64,000 nucleotides of DNA from Fibrella rubiginis (GCF_017353185.1 NZ_JAFMYV010000008.1:62001-126000), one strand, 5' to 3'; numbered from the stretch's first letter, positions 9,149 through 18,331 are shown. The notes: a model not told the origin generated them from the letters alone. Numbers and translations: made by a program.

Positions 9149-10513
9149 TTATTGCTTCATCTTCGCATAGTTCGAATAGAAATACGGAATTGTTTCAATG
9201 CCTTTGTAGAAGTTAAAGAGGCCGTAGCTTTCGTTTGGCGAATGCAGTGCGTCGCTATCCAGGCCAAAGCCCATCAGGATCGTCTTGATGCCTAACTCCT
9301 GCTCGAAGAGAGCTACAATGGGAATGCTGCCTCCACCGCGCGTAGGTATAGGTTTTTTACCCCAGGCCTGTTCAAACGCCCGGCTTGCCGCCTCAAACTC
9401 AACTGAATCAGTGGGTGTAACATAAGGCAGCCCACCATGATGCGGGGTTACGGTTACGTGTACCGACTTGGGAGCAATGGCCTCGAAATGCGCTTTAAAC
9501 AGCGCCGTAATTTCATCGGGAGTCTGGTTGGGCACTAGCCGCATACTGATCTTGGCCGATGCTTTCGAGGGCAATACCGTCTTGGCACCGGGGCCGGTGT
9601 AACCACCCCAAATGCCGTTTACGTCGAGCGTTGGCCGGATTGAGGTGCGTTCGTTGGTTGAATAGCCTGCTTCGCCCATGACGTCGTCGATACCCAAATC
9701 GCGCTTGTATTCATCCAGATCGAAGGGGGCTTTGGCCAGTTCGGCACGTTCGGCATCGGTTAGATCGGCCACGCTGTCATAGAAGCCGGGGATGGTAATG
9801 CGCCCCTGATCATCTTTCAGCGAAGCAATCAATTGGCAAAGCACGTTGGCCGGGTTAGCCACCCCTCCACCATATACGCCCGAATGCAAATCGCGGTTGG
9901 GGCCAGTTACTTCCACTTCCACGTACGAAAGTCCTCGCAACCCCGTTTCCAGCGACGGCACCTCGTTGCTGATGATGCTTGTGTCGGAAATCAGAATCAC
10001 GTCAGCGGCGAGCTTTTCGCGGTTGGCAGCCACAAACGTGCCCAGGTGTTCCGAGCCTACTTCCTCTTCACCTTCAATCATCACTTTCACATTACACGGC
10101 AGACTGTTGGTAGCCAGCATAGCCTCCAGCGCCTTCACGTGCATATAAAACTGCCCCTTGTCGTCGCAGGCACCACGGGCATAAATACGCTCGTTGCGGA
10201 TGGTCGGCTCAAAAGGCGGCGTGTGCCAAAGCTCGTAAGGATCAGCCGGTTGCACGTCGTAATGACCATATACCAGCACCGTTGGCTTGGCCGGGTCAAT
10301 AAGTTTTTCGGCGAAAACTATGGGGTGTCCCGCCGTGTCGATTACCTCGGCATTGTCCAGTCCGGCGTCGGCCAGGCGATCGCGTACAAACTCGGCAGCG
10401 CGGCGCACGTCGGCATCAAATTTAGCATCAGCTGATACCGACGGAATGCGAATCAGATCCAGCAGTTCGTCCAGAAACCGCTGCTTATTATCGGAGAGAT
10501 AGGTTGCGAGCAT
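9149..10513 (-). CDS. M20 family dipeptidase / peptidase
   Basis: 454 aa zinc metallopeptidase of the CNDP/PepV-like M20 group, which hydrolyses short peptides in the cytoplasm. Metal and catalytic motifs are all present: VLVYGHYDVQP (ligand His and catalytic Asp), ARGACDDKGQF (bridging Asp), EGEEEVGSEH (general base and ligand Glu), LISDTS (ligand Asp) and ALHSPNES (last His). The dimerisation lid lies between about residues 195 and 330 (DLHSGVYGGGVANP). There is no signal peptide. It has its own terminator (9081-9131) and is preceded by plsY on the same strand with a hairpin element between them. Confidence 0.93.
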   Translation of the reverse strand: MLATYLSDNKQRFLDELLDLIRIPSVSADAKFDADVRRAAEFVRDRLADAGLDNAEVIDTAGHPIVFAEKLIDPAKPTVLVYGHYDVQPADPYELWHTPPFEPTIRNERIYARGACDDKGQFYMHVKALEAMLATNSLPCNVKVMIEGEEEVGSEHLGTFVAANREKLAADVILISDTSIISNEVPSLETGLRGLSYVEVEVTGPNRDLHSGVYGGGVANPANVLCQLIASLKDDQGRITIPGFYDSVADLTDAERAELAKAPFDLDEYKRDLGIDDVMGEAGYSTNERTSIRPTLDVNGIWGGYTGPGAKTVLPSKASAKISMRLVPNQTPDEITALFKAHFEAIAPKSVHVTVTPHHGGLPYVTPTDSVEFEAASRAFEQAWGKKPIPTRGGGSIPIVALFEQELGIKTILMGFGLDSDALHSPNESYGLFNFYKGIETIPYFYSNYAKMKQ

Positions 10514-10521
10514 AAGAAGGA

Positions 10522-10584
10522 ACGCTGGATGCCGGACGTTTGATACTAGTCCTTGTCCAGTATCCGATGTCCGGCATCCAACGT
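10522..10584. repeat. Intergenic nested inverted repeat between plsY and the M20 gene
   Basis: The outer 12-bp perfect arms TGGATGCCGGAC (10526-10537) and GTCCGGCATCCA (10569-10580) extend outward by three more pairs after one mismatch. A second dyad, GATACT (10542-10547) with AGTATC (10559-10564), lies inside. The words resemble those of the elements at 33466-33515 and near 45722. There is no U-run. Confidence 0.8.
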
Positions 10585-11232
10585 CTATTTGGTTTTCTTC
10601 ATCTTGATTAGTACCGTGCGGCTCTCATTGCCCTGAAGCAGGCGACCGATGTTCTTTTTGTGGGTGATAACTACCATCAAAAATACCAGAAAGCCGAAAC
10701 CAATCAGCAGTGGGTTTTCGGGTTGGCCAAATACGCGCAGCAGCAGCAATACCGGAAACGCCAACGCCGCCAGCAGCGACCCCAGCGACACATACTGCGA
10801 GGCGATAACAACCAGCAGCCAGACCCCAATGCAAACGGCTGCTACGTCGGGGCGGATAGCCAGCACCATACCCAGTAAGGTAGCCACGCCCTTGCCCCCC
10901 CGGAAATTGGCGAAGACAGGGTAAAGATGCCCCAGTACGGCCACAAACCCGAAAATGAGCGCACATGCCAGCAATTCTGTTTCTGTCATTGTGCCTTCGC
11001 GGCGCAGCAAAAACGTCAGCGACGCTGCCCCAAACCCCTTTAATACGTCGACGAGCATGACAATTGTGCCCGCCCGTTTGCCCAACACGCGGAAGGTATT
11101 TGTAGCACCCGCATTGCCACTCCCGTGCTGCCGAATATCGATGTTGAAGAAGGTTCTGCCATACCAAACCGCCGTAGGTATGGACCCCAGCAGGTAGGCA
11201 AGCAACAGCGCGACGCAAAAAAGCAAGGTCAT
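10585..11232 (-). CDS. plsY: Glycerol-3-phosphate acyltransferase PlsY
   Basis: 215 aa integral membrane enzyme that transfers acyl from acyl-phosphate to glycerol-3-phosphate, the first step of phospholipid synthesis. The start at 11232 (MTLLFCVALLLAYLLGSIPT) fits the family; an ORF extension to 11286 adds 18 non-conserved residues. Conserved blocks: GSIPTAVW, then QHGSGNAGATNTFRVLGKRAG (GSGN motif), and NFRGGKGVATLLG. Five membrane helices are apparent. A -7 box lies about 50 nt upstream. plsC, the next enzyme of the pathway, is 46 kb away. Confidence 0.95.
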   Translation of the reverse strand: MTLLFCVALLLAYLLGSIPTAVWYGRTFFNIDIRQHGSGNAGATNTFRVLGKRAGTIVMLVDVLKGFGAASLTFLLRREGTMTETELLACALIFGFVAVLGHLYPVFANFRGGKGVATLLGMVLAIRPDVAAVCIGVWLLVVIASQYVSLGSLLAALAFPVLLLLRVFGQPENPLLIGFGFLVFLMVVITHKKNIGRLLQGNESRTVLIKMKKTK

Positions 11233-11283
11233 TCGAGAAGCAAACAGGGAAAACGGTTCAACAGTATGGGTGGTGTAATGCCT

Positions 11284-11291
11284 CAAAAATA
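11284..11291 (-). promoter_or_regulatory. Candidate -7 promoter box for plsY
   Basis: On the minus strand reads TATTTTTG, matching the Bacteroidota TAnnTTTG box, 51 nt before the plsY ATG. No TTG was found at the usual -33 distance. Confidence 0.45.
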
Positions 11292-11360
11292 GGCAAGAAG
11301 CAACTATTGTCCTATTAATTCCATCTATTGACCATTTGGTTACCTAACTAGACAAGTAGG

Positions 11361-12647
11361 CTATTTACTGCCCACAACCACTTCAATCAGGCTCCCTTCG
11401 GCCAGATACGTTTGGGCCATTTGTTGCACATCGCTGGCAGTTACAGCCCGGATCCGGGCAATGTAGTGGCTCAGGAAATCGGCAGGGAGTCCATCCAGCA
11501 GGATTAATTTGTAGCGATCGGCAATCTCAAATGGCGTGTTCAGCGACCCCACAAACTCACCGGCCATATAGTTCTTCACCGTCATCAGTTCGTCGTCGCC
11601 TACGGGTTCTGTTTGTAGCAGACGTATCTCTTTCCAGATTTCATCAATGGTTTGCTGGGTGAATTCACGCTTCACATCCGTTCCAATCATAAACTGCCCT
11701 GCTTCGCGAAAAGCACCCACGTTCGACGAGATTCCGTACGTATAGCCTTTTTGCTCCCGGATGTTTTTCATCAGCCGCGACCCGAAATAGCCACCAAACA
11801 CTTCGTTCATCACCAGCACCTTATGAAAATCGGGATGGTTACGTTTAAACAACGTGCGCCCCATCCGGATGGATGATTGCAGGCTCCCGGCTTTCTCGAT
11901 CAGTTCGGGTGTGGGATCAGTGGTGATCGTTGGCGTTGGCATAGCCTCGGTACCGGGCGGACCAACAGGCAGTGCGCCAAGGTATTGGTTCACCAGGGCT
12001 ACTTCGGTAATGCCCACCTGGCCGGCCAGCAGAACCCGGAACGGTTGCAGTTGGATGCGCCGCTCGTAGAAATGCTGGGCGTCGGCGGGCGTGAGTCTGG
12101 CTACGCTGTCGGGCTGTTGACTGCGCCCATACGGATGCGCCCGGCTGAACAGTTTTTCGCGGAAACGCACCGACGCTACGTGGCTCGTTTTCTCGAAGTT
12201 GACCTTCAGGTTCTGCAAAGTCATTGTTTTCAGATCATCGAATTCCTTTTCGGGATAGACCGCTTCGGTGAGTAATTCGGCAAGTAGGGGCAACACCTTG
12301 TGCAGGTGTTTTGGCTGGCAGTACACCACCAGGCTCCCCCGGTCGAAGCCGTTGTTGAGTTCCAGAAACGCACCGTACTGGTCGAAGGCTTCACTGATCT
12401 GCGCCGAGGTACGGCTACGGGTACCTTCTGACAGCATTTTCCAGGCAAAAAAGGCGGCTCCGGCCTGATCATCTGGTTCAAACCACGATCCCGCGTCGAA
12501 ATTTACTTCTACCCGCATAACGGGTTGCTGATCAAAGGCGATCAGGTACAAAGGGGCACCGTTGTCAAGTTTCTGCGTTTTCACAGCAACCAGCCTGGCG
12601 TCATTTACAAGTTGATAATCAGGAGCTTGTGTGCGATCTAGAAGCAT
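11361..12647 (-). CDS. M16 family peptidase homologue lacking the HxxEH zinc motif
   Basis: 428 aa with two M16 (pitrilysin/processing-peptidase) domains of about 200 aa each. The place of the catalytic HFLEH reads FFAWK (residues 66-70 in GAAFFAWKMLSEGT), so His, Glu and His are all replaced. The second-domain glycine/arginine features are kept (NIREQKGYTYGISSNVGAF, then TDVKREFTQQTIDEI). In M16 heterodimers this is the non-catalytic partner that helps hold the substrate. A catalytic partner gene is usually adjacent but is not present in this window. There is no signal peptide. It follows porV on the same strand after a 161-bp gap containing an inverted repeat. Confidence 0.88.
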   Translation of the reverse strand: MLLDRTQAPDYQLVNDARLVAVKTQKLDNGAPLYLIAFDQQPVMRVEVNFDAGSWFEPDDQAGAAFFAWKMLSEGTRSRTSAQISEAFDQYGAFLELNNGFDRGSLVVYCQPKHLHKVLPLLAELLTEAVYPEKEFDDLKTMTLQNLKVNFEKTSHVASVRFREKLFSRAHPYGRSQQPDSVARLTPADAQHFYERRIQLQPFRVLLAGQVGITEVALVNQYLGALPVGPPGTEAMPTPTITTDPTPELIEKAGSLQSSIRMGRTLFKRNHPDFHKVLVMNEVFGGYFGSRLMKNIREQKGYTYGISSNVGAFREAGQFMIGTDVKREFTQQTIDEIWKEIRLLQTEPVGDDELMTVKNYMAGEFVGSLNTPFEIADRYKLILLDGLPADFLSHYIARIRAVTASDVQQMAQTYLAEGSLIEVVVGSK

Positions 12648-12659
12648 GGTCAGTCTACA

Positions 12660-12736
12660 GTTTTCAGTTCACCGTTTTAAGTTGTTTCGCATCCAGATTA
12701 CTCTCGCCGAGCAACTGAAAATGGTGAACTGAAAAC
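12660..12736. repeat. Intergenic inverted repeat upstream of the M16 gene
   Basis: Arms GTTTTCAGTTCACC (12660-12673) and GGTGAACTGAAAAC (12723-12736) are perfect over 14 bp. Pairing continues inward imperfectly (TTTTAAGTTG against CAACTGAAAA). It lies between the porV stop and the M16 start. No T-run follows it directly, though a short A-tract (12750-12756) lies nearby. Confidence 0.8.
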
Positions 12737-12808
12737 GATGAATTTTTCCTAAAAAAAACGGCAACCCATTTGCATGAGCTGCCGGTGCCATTTATGAGGT
12801 AAGGTTCA

Positions 12809-14023
12809 CTAGTTGTCGTTGTCAGCAGTTTCGGCGTCTTCTGCCACCCGTTGCCCTTTATTAAAATTGAATAGTAATGACAGCCGGAGCGTGTTAGCCA
12901 GCGGGCTACCCGACCGAACAGGCAACAGATACGAGAAATCGACGCCCAATGTAGACAAACGAGCACCAATACCCGCCGTCATGTATTGACGACCTCCTTT
13001 TTCAAGCGATTCGCCGAAGTAACCCACGCGGGCCGCAAACTGATCGTTGTACCAGTATTCAGCACCGGTTGAGATGGTTATCTCTTTCAGCTCTTCTGCA
13101 AAGCCGCCCGGGGCGTCGGCGAAGGAACCGAAGACGGCGCTAAAGTAGGGACGGTTGGGGTTTTGGCCACTGATAATAGGGGCAACACCGCCAACTGGAG
13201 TCCCATAAATTGGTGGCGTTGGCACCATCAGCTTATTCAGGTCAAGCACAAAGTTGAACTTGTTGTACGTGTCAGCGTGGTAGGTGAATAAACCACCGAG
13301 GCGGAAGTTCGTTGGGATATAGTATAATTCTTTACTACCGTAGTTGATACGCCCGCCCAGGTTGGAGATCATCAGGCCATAGGCCCAGCTGATGCCTTTA
13401 CCCGTGACGGCATCGCGGGTTGAGTTGTTGTAATAGGCGCTGATGTCGGCAGCAGCAGTCGAACCTGCTTCAATGGGTGTACCGTTGACGAACGTACCCG
13501 CGCCCAGATTCGAGTTCAGGTACTTCAGGTTTACGCCCATCGAGAAATTTTTGGCCAGCCGACGCGAATAGGTGGCCGTAAGCGCATACTCCCGCGAATT
13601 GAACGAACCCGCTGAAACCCCCTGTGAGGTAGTGAAGTTGATGGTACCCAGATCAAAATAGAGCAACGAGAGGCCGATAGCCTGGTCTTTACCCAGTTTT
13701 TTATACCCTGAGAAATACCCGTAATACATGTCGCCGATCAGATCGCGGAGCCAGGGAGTGTACGAAATCGACGCGCCAGCATCCTGCTTGGCATATACCA
13801 ATTTCGATGGATTCCAGAAAATGGAGTTGGCATCAGCATTGTCGAGGGCCACACCAGCGTCGCCCAGAGCCCCCGAACGGGCATCAGGTGTGAAGTTCAG
13901 AAAAGGAACCGCCGAGTTGGGCACCCGCAGGGGCTGTCCAGACAAATTTGTTTGGGCCAATGCGGTTGTGGTAAGAATAAAGTAGCCTGCACCGAGCAAA
14001 AGGCAGGAAAAGATACGCTTCAT
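12809..14023 (-). CDS. porV: Type IX secretion system outer membrane protein PorV
   Basis: 404 aa FadL-like 14-strand barrel that shuttles type IX cargo to the attachment complex and works with the sortase PorU at the cell surface. The signal peptide MKRIFSCLLLGAGYFILTTT ends ALAQ before TNLSGQ. Diagnostic is the start of the mature part, AVPFLNFTPDARSGALGDAG, with NSIFWNPSKLVYAKQDAGAS following, which is conserved in PorV/LptO. It lies directly downstream of porU (95-bp gap), the arrangement common in Bacteroidota. A -7 box at 14083-14090 suggests it also has its own promoter. Confidence 0.95.
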   Translation of the reverse strand: MKRIFSCLLLGAGYFILTTTALAQTNLSGQPLRVPNSAVPFLNFTPDARSGALGDAGVALDNADANSIFWNPSKLVYAKQDAGASISYTPWLRDLIGDMYYGYFSGYKKLGKDQAIGLSLLYFDLGTINFTTSQGVSAGSFNSREYALTATYSRRLAKNFSMGVNLKYLNSNLGAGTFVNGTPIEAGSTAAADISAYYNNSTRDAVTGKGISWAYGLMISNLGGRINYGSKELYYIPTNFRLGGLFTYHADTYNKFNFVLDLNKLMVPTPPIYGTPVGGVAPIISGQNPNRPYFSAVFGSFADAPGGFAEELKEITISTGAEYWYNDQFAARVGYFGESLEKGGRQYMTAGIGARLSTLGVDFSYLLPVRSGSPLANTLRLSLLFNFNKGQRVAEDAETADNDN

Positions 14024-14082
14024 AGAGTCAGTTCTAGTTGTCGATCAATAGCTAGGCCGATGAGACCTGTTGCTGCGACCGT

Positions 14083-14090
14083 CAAAAGTA
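14083..14090 (-). promoter_or_regulatory. Candidate -7 promoter box for porV
   Basis: TACTTTTG on the minus strand matches TAnnTTTG, about 60 nt before the porV ATG in the porU-porV gap. No good -33 TTG was seen. Confidence 0.45.
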
Positions 14091-14118
14091 CAAGGTTTCT
14101 GGTGTATAGAAAAAACGT

Positions 14119-17100
14119 TTAGTCTACTTTAAGCACTCGACTCGTGGCCGTAGCCTGTTCAGCGGTTTCGTCAATTCTGGCCCGAAGGCGCAGAAGGTAC
14201 ATTCCAGCTGGCATTGGCGATTGTGCGCTGTTCCAACCATCGACATTAACCGTGCCGGGACAGTCGTAGCAGGTTTGCTGCCGCTCAGTCAATATACGCC
14301 CTTTCAGGTCGAGCAGTTGCCAGTTAAGCGTCAGGTTCTGGCCCGTGCGATTATGCGAAAACTGCCATTGACTCTGTTCCTGCATCGGATTAGGCACCGC
14401 CGTGAGGTTTAGAAGGCTCATGGGAGGCTGATCAGATACCTTAAATGCCAACGTAGCATCAGCAGGATTATTGTTAAGATCGAATACCCGCACCCGCACT
14501 GCATAGCTGCCCGGCACCAGATCACGCACCGGAAAAACAAACTCCCCGCCCCGACCGTCGGCCGTACCACTAAAATAATCGGCGATCCGGACGGGCGTAT
14601 TGTTGTCTAGCTGAAGCGTGGGGCCGTGGTTGGCCGTAGTCTGGGTCAGGTTCACACCCGTATCGTCGGCCACCTGAATACGCACGTTTACCACCGGACC
14701 AGGCACCACAGGTTGGGTGGCAGCGGGGTCGATACCCACCAGCGAGAGCGTTAAACTAGGTGGACGCGTATCGGTAACAACCGTGCTTTTCCCGCCCAAA
14801 ACAAGGCTCTGGTAACCCCCAAAGGCATCGGCGGTACTGTCGCCCCGAACAGCATAAGCATACACTCGCCCAAAACCAACCGCTGGGTTTACGTCATTGG
14901 GCACGGTGAAGGCCACCGAAAAACGCCCCTGCTGCACCGTGGCATTTCCAGCGTAGAGCACGCTTTCATAAGCCCGATACGGAAACGGGTTGGTGCGTTC
15001 GGTGCCCCGCGTAAGCAGGTTCAGTGGCTTGTCATACACCACTACGCGCACCGTCCCGTTGAAATCAGTTAGCGGCTGATTTGCGTTTACTCCCCGGACT
15101 TCACCCGAAAAGGTTACGCGTTGCCCGCCCCGCAGGGTGTCTATTTTCAGTTTTGTCAACTGGTCAGCCCGCAGCGTGTCGAGCCGAACGGCGGGGGTGG
15201 TCTGACCGTTTAGTTGGGTAAATACCACCGATAGCCGGGGGGCAGCCATAGCCATAGATGGGTCGCCGAGAAGAGTAAAATTACGATTCAGGACGTCGCT
15301 GAAACTGTTGTTCTTGGTCTCCCGCATCACATCGCCCAAGCGGGAAATTTTGCCTTCGACGGCTTTAAAAATGGCTCCATAAAAGGCTGTGTTGAGCAGG
15401 AAGTTGGTGTTTGCATATACCGGGCGGGCGGTGGTGAGCAACCCAATGGCCCCACCCCGGTCCAGTTGTGCCAACTCGGCTCCCGATACCACGTTGGGGT
15501 CATCGTAGCGCCCGAACTGACAGGTGGCAGTAACGAAGAGCGGCATCCGGGTATTTTTCCACGTCAGGATATCGCCAACAGTCAGAATCTGCTCCTGCGC
15601 CCAGCCTACCGTGCCGCCATGCCCTGCATAATTGATAATGAGTCGCCCTTCATCCAACGCCCGATTGATGGTCTGATTGACAACGGGTGCCCGTTCGTTG
15701 ACGTAGTTGGCGGGCTGATTGGGCAGTTGAATGGTATCTTGTTTGAACGCATCCAGAAAGAGCCGCTGCGGCCTGAATTCGGGATGGCGACGCTCCACAA
15801 AACTGGCCAACTGATCGGCATCGTTTTGGTGAATATTCCCATCGCCGTCGTCGGCCACGAGCATCAGGCGGGTCCGCCAGTCGCCCAGGAGGCGGGTGTC
15901 CGACGCATACCGAATAAGCTTGTCGACCACGTTGCGGGCCTCAGCAGGGGTCTTCACGGCCAGTCGCCCCACACCAATGTTGAGTTTGTGATTGCCAGTA
16001 GCATTTTCGGCCCATTCGCCCGCGTCGTCCTGCAGAAACCCGAAATAATCATCGGAAGTGAAACTACGCACCGGGTCGAGCGATTCGCGGCTTTCGTAGG
16101 TTGGTACTAGGTTTTGCAGTTGGGCGGGTGTTACCGAAAAGGTTTTGTTTCGGTAGTCGAAGCTTGCATCGCCAAACAAAAGCAGGTAACGCAGCGTACC
16201 CGACTGTTTTTTGTCGAAATAACGGCAGGCATCGCGTAGGGCCGTAGGGTCGGGTTGGCCCGACGAAAATTCATTAAATACCTGCGCCGTGGTCACTACC
16301 AGCACCGTCAGGTTATCATTTTTCCGGCGAAACTGAGCCAGCCGCTCAGCCTGATCGAGCCATGCCTGGGGGGTAATAATGAGCAGGTTGGGTGTACTGG
16401 CCGCATGAATATTTTGGTTTGGAACGGCCTTCACTGATGCTGGTGCACCGGCCATAGCGAGGGTGTGCAACAAAAAAGCAGAACTGTCCGGGGCCGACCA
16501 GATGGCTTGTCCATTGGTCAGCGTATAAGCCTGCTGAACCGGTTCGGCAACGTTGGTAATGTTCCAGATCTGCAGCTCACCAGTGGCCTGTTTGGCTATG
16601 TATTGCCCCGCCCCACCCCGCACAGTAACGGGCCGGTCATACTGCCGGATTTCGCGGGGAGTCTGGATAGAGAAATAGTCCATGTAGGCTGCACCACCGC
16701 CATTTCCATCCCGGTTGAAGGTCAGCATAAACCGCATCTCGTCGGGCGTGACGGGCAACACCGACCGGCTGATGATCTGCCTCAGGGAACCGCGTGGGGC
16801 GAATTCGTAGGCGCTGATGCTATCAAATTTCGCCGTGCCCAGATCGACATTATTCAGCGACAGCGAAAACGACGAACTCCGCGGCGACACGCCTACCACA
16901 TTCAGGGTCACGATGCTCTGTGCCCCTGGCACCCGCCCCGGCACAGTAAACGGAAAAATCTGTTGTGGGTACGTGCCAAAATAATCACCCCACCATTGCC
17001 TGCCCGAACTGGTCAGTGTTGTTGTATCGCGTTCGTAGAAATCGTAATGGTCGTAGGTGCTAATAACCCGGTTGTTGGGTGGCGTACCCACAGCACGTAC

Positions 17101-17631
17101 ACCAACGCGCTTGCCCTGACCATCGGCGACGGTCAGGAAATAGAACGTAGTGTCGGAATATGGATTGAGTTGGTGACGCAGTCGTTTTTCGACCTTATCG
17201 AAGTAAATCGTTTTGGGTCCGGCGGCGTAGAAATAGACCCCATCGGTGGCATCAAACCGACCATCGCTTTCACCAGTAACCTGAATGGCAGTTTCGGTTA
17301 GGTCCGTTGCGCGGGGGATGTTATTGGCCTGTGGCAAGGGGGCTCCCCCGTTGCCGTACACCCGAAACTGCCGCGGATCAGCCGTTTTAAACGCTGGGTC
17401 AAGCTGAGTCAGCAACGTATAGTCCAACTTGTAAACACCTGTTCCAAGCACCCCTATTTTAAACCACTTGCCCGCCTGGAGGACAGATTGAGCTTTTAGA
17501 GGGATAAAGAATGTACAATGGATAATGGACAATGTAAGTATGCATTGGCAAAACCGAAATGGGGCATTGCGCCTCACTAAGCAGGAGAGTTTATGCCCGG
17601 CAACACTCATTGCCCACTGTACATTATACAT
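14119..17631 (-). CDS. porU: Type IX secretion system sortase PorU
   Basis: Up to 1170 aa. A gingipain-like C25 cysteine peptidase that removes the C-terminal signal of type IX cargo and attaches it to the surface. The catalytic dyad is visible: His671 in IINYAGHGGTVGWAQ and Cys704 in FVTATCQFGRYDDP (numbering from the longest start). The C25 domain spans about residues 415-830. Ig-like repeats follow, and the protein ends in its own sorting-type domain (NLTAVPNPMQ, then GMYLLRLRA). The start is uncertain: the ATG at 17631 lies in one arm of an inverted repeat and the hydrophobic stretch CILTLSIIHCTFFIPLKAQS comes from the other arm. A shorter start there (a TTG at about 17532) would give a compact signal peptide. 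It is 3 nt downstream of the SprT-like gene if the long start is used. Confidence 0.92.
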   Translation of the reverse strand: MYNVQWAMSVAGHKLSCLVRRNAPFRFCQCILTLSIIHCTFFIPLKAQSVLQAGKWFKIGVLGTGVYKLDYTLLTQLDPAFKTADPRQFRVYGNGGAPLPQANNIPRATDLTETAIQVTGESDGRFDATDGVYFYAAGPKTIYFDKVEKRLRHQLNPYSDTTFYFLTVADGQGKRVGVRAVGTPPNNRVISTYDHYDFYERDTTTLTSSGRQWWGDYFGTYPQQIFPFTVPGRVPGAQSIVTLNVVGVSPRSSSFSLSLNNVDLGTAKFDSISAYEFAPRGSLRQIISRSVLPVTPDEMRFMLTFNRDGNGGGAAYMDYFSIQTPREIRQYDRPVTVRGGAGQYIAKQATGELQIWNITNVAEPVQQAYTLTNGQAIWSAPDSSAFLLHTLAMAGAPASVKAVPNQNIHAASTPNLLIITPQAWLDQAERLAQFRRKNDNLTVLVVTTAQVFNEFSSGQPDPTALRDACRYFDKKQSGTLRYLLLFGDASFDYRNKTFSVTPAQLQNLVPTYESRESLDPVRSFTSDDYFGFLQDDAGEWAENATGNHKLNIGVGRLAVKTPAEARNVVDKLIRYASDTRLLGDWRTRLMLVADDGDGNIHQNDADQLASFVERRHPEFRPQRLFLDAFKQDTIQLPNQPANYVNERAPVVNQTINRALDEGRLIINYAGHGGTVGWAQEQILTVGDILTWKNTRMPLFVTATCQFGRYDDPNVVSGAELAQLDRGGAIGLLTTARPVYANTNFLLNTAFYGAIFKAVEGKISRLGDVMRETKNNSFSDVLNRNFTLLGDPSMAMAAPRLSVVFTQLNGQTTPAVRLDTLRADQLTKLKIDTLRGGQRVTFSGEVRGVNANQPLTDFNGTVRVVVYDKPLNLLTRGTERTNPFPYRAYESVLYAGNATVQQGRFSVAFTVPNDVNPAVGFGRVYAYAVRGDSTADAFGGYQSLVLGGKSTVVTDTRPPSLTLSLVGIDPAATQPVVPGPVVNVRIQVADDTGVNLTQTTANHGPTLQLDNNTPVRIADYFSGTADGRGGEFVFPVRDLVPGSYAVRVRVFDLNNNPADATLAFKVSDQPPMSLLNLTAVPNPMQEQSQWQFSHNRTGQNLTLNWQLLDLKGRILTERQQTCYDCPGTVNVDGWNSAQSPMPAGMYLLRLRARIDETAEQATATSRVLKVD

Positions 17632-17640
17632 TATTCATTC
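17509..17640. repeat. Imperfect inverted repeat overlapping the 5' end of porU and 3' end of the SprT-like gene
   Basis: The segment 17514-17534 and the complement of 17608-17628 match at about 16 of 21 positions, several differences being G-T wobble type, and both arms consist of ATAATG/ACAATG words. GAATG (17509-17513) and CATTC (17636-17640) also pair, at the outer ends. The element spans the first about 40 codons of the porU reading frame and reaches the SprT-like stop codon at 17635-17637. Confidence 0.6.
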
Positions 17641-18264
17641 TGTCAATACCTCCACCCGCACGTCGGCCAGTATAGCGTAGGAACGCCCGGTGCGCACTTC
17701 TTTACAAACGACACGGGTACGCCGGAGCTTACCCCGCACAAACGTTTTTTTCTGAAACACAAAAGGCTGCCCATCGGGCAGGGTCCAGAGCGGCTCGCCC
17801 ACCTCTACAACGCATTGCTGATCAGCGGATTGTGTTACTGACGAATCATGCTGACGCAGGGCCTGCCGCAGGGCCGGGTGCCCAGCCGTGGTGGCGGCAG
17901 GCTTCAGAAAATAGCGTTGCAACAGGGGCAGCAGATCTGTCGGGAAAACGGCGTCGGTAAGCAGCGGAGCCATCAATTGCCGAAACATAGTCTGCCAGAT
18001 TTTGCCATGTGGCGGTCCCGGTCTTTTATAGGTGCGGTAAACGGCACAATGAGCTACCTCGTGCACGTAAGTCAGCAAAAACGCGTAGGGATTCAGATCG
18101 GCATTGACCGTAATGTGCATGGACCGGTCGGGCATAACGCGGAAATCACCAAACCGGGTGCGGCGGGGCCGGACCACCCGAAACTGGAAGGGGTACTGGG
18201 CATGCAGTTGCTGGCAGTATGGCAGTGCAACCGCCGGAATATGGGACGTGAGTACGTGTAGCAA
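17635..18264 (-). CDS. SprT-like domain zinc metalloprotease
   Basis: 209 aa. The zinc motif HEVAH (His68, Glu69, His72) with a third ligand candidate His86 in PPHGKIW is the SprT/Spartan arrangement. The N-terminal ICVTxNADLNPY-like segment (ITVNADLNPYAFLLTYVHEV) matches family members. The C-terminal third has the beta-rich region seen in bacterial SprT proteins but only one or two Cys rather than a clear zinc ribbon. Eukaryotic Spartan cleaves DNA-protein cross-links; the bacterial role is not settled. It lies upstream of porU, possibly in the same transcript. Confidence 0.88.
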   Translation of the reverse strand: MLHVLTSHIPAVALPYCQQLHAQYPFQFRVVRPRRTRFGDFRVMPDRSMHITVNADLNPYAFLLTYVHEVAHCAVYRTYKRPGPPHGKIWQTMFRQLMAPLLTDAVFPTDLLPLLQRYFLKPAATTAGHPALRQALRQHDSSVTQSADQQCVVEVGEPLWTLPDGQPFVFQKKTFVRGKLRRTRVVCKEVRTGRSYAILADVRVEVLTE

Positions 18265-18278
18265 CGGTCTTTAAAGCA

Positions 18279-18306
18279 AAAAAGCCCTACGAAAATAGGG
18301 CTTTTT
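18279..18306. terminator. Intrinsic terminator after the small lipoprotein gene
   Basis: AAAAAGCCCTA (18279-18289) and TAGGGCTTTTT (18296-18306) form an 11-bp perfect stem with a 6-nt loop and U-runs in both directions. It ends transcription of the small lipoprotein gene before the SprT-like gene starts. Confidence 0.9.
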
Positions 18307-18331
18307 GGGACGTTGCCATCGGGCAACCAAC

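Noticed and set aside
9833-10435. Plus-strand ORF of 200 aa
   Set aside because: Antisense to the M20 peptidase, which has all its catalytic motifs. No family features were seen in the shadow frame.
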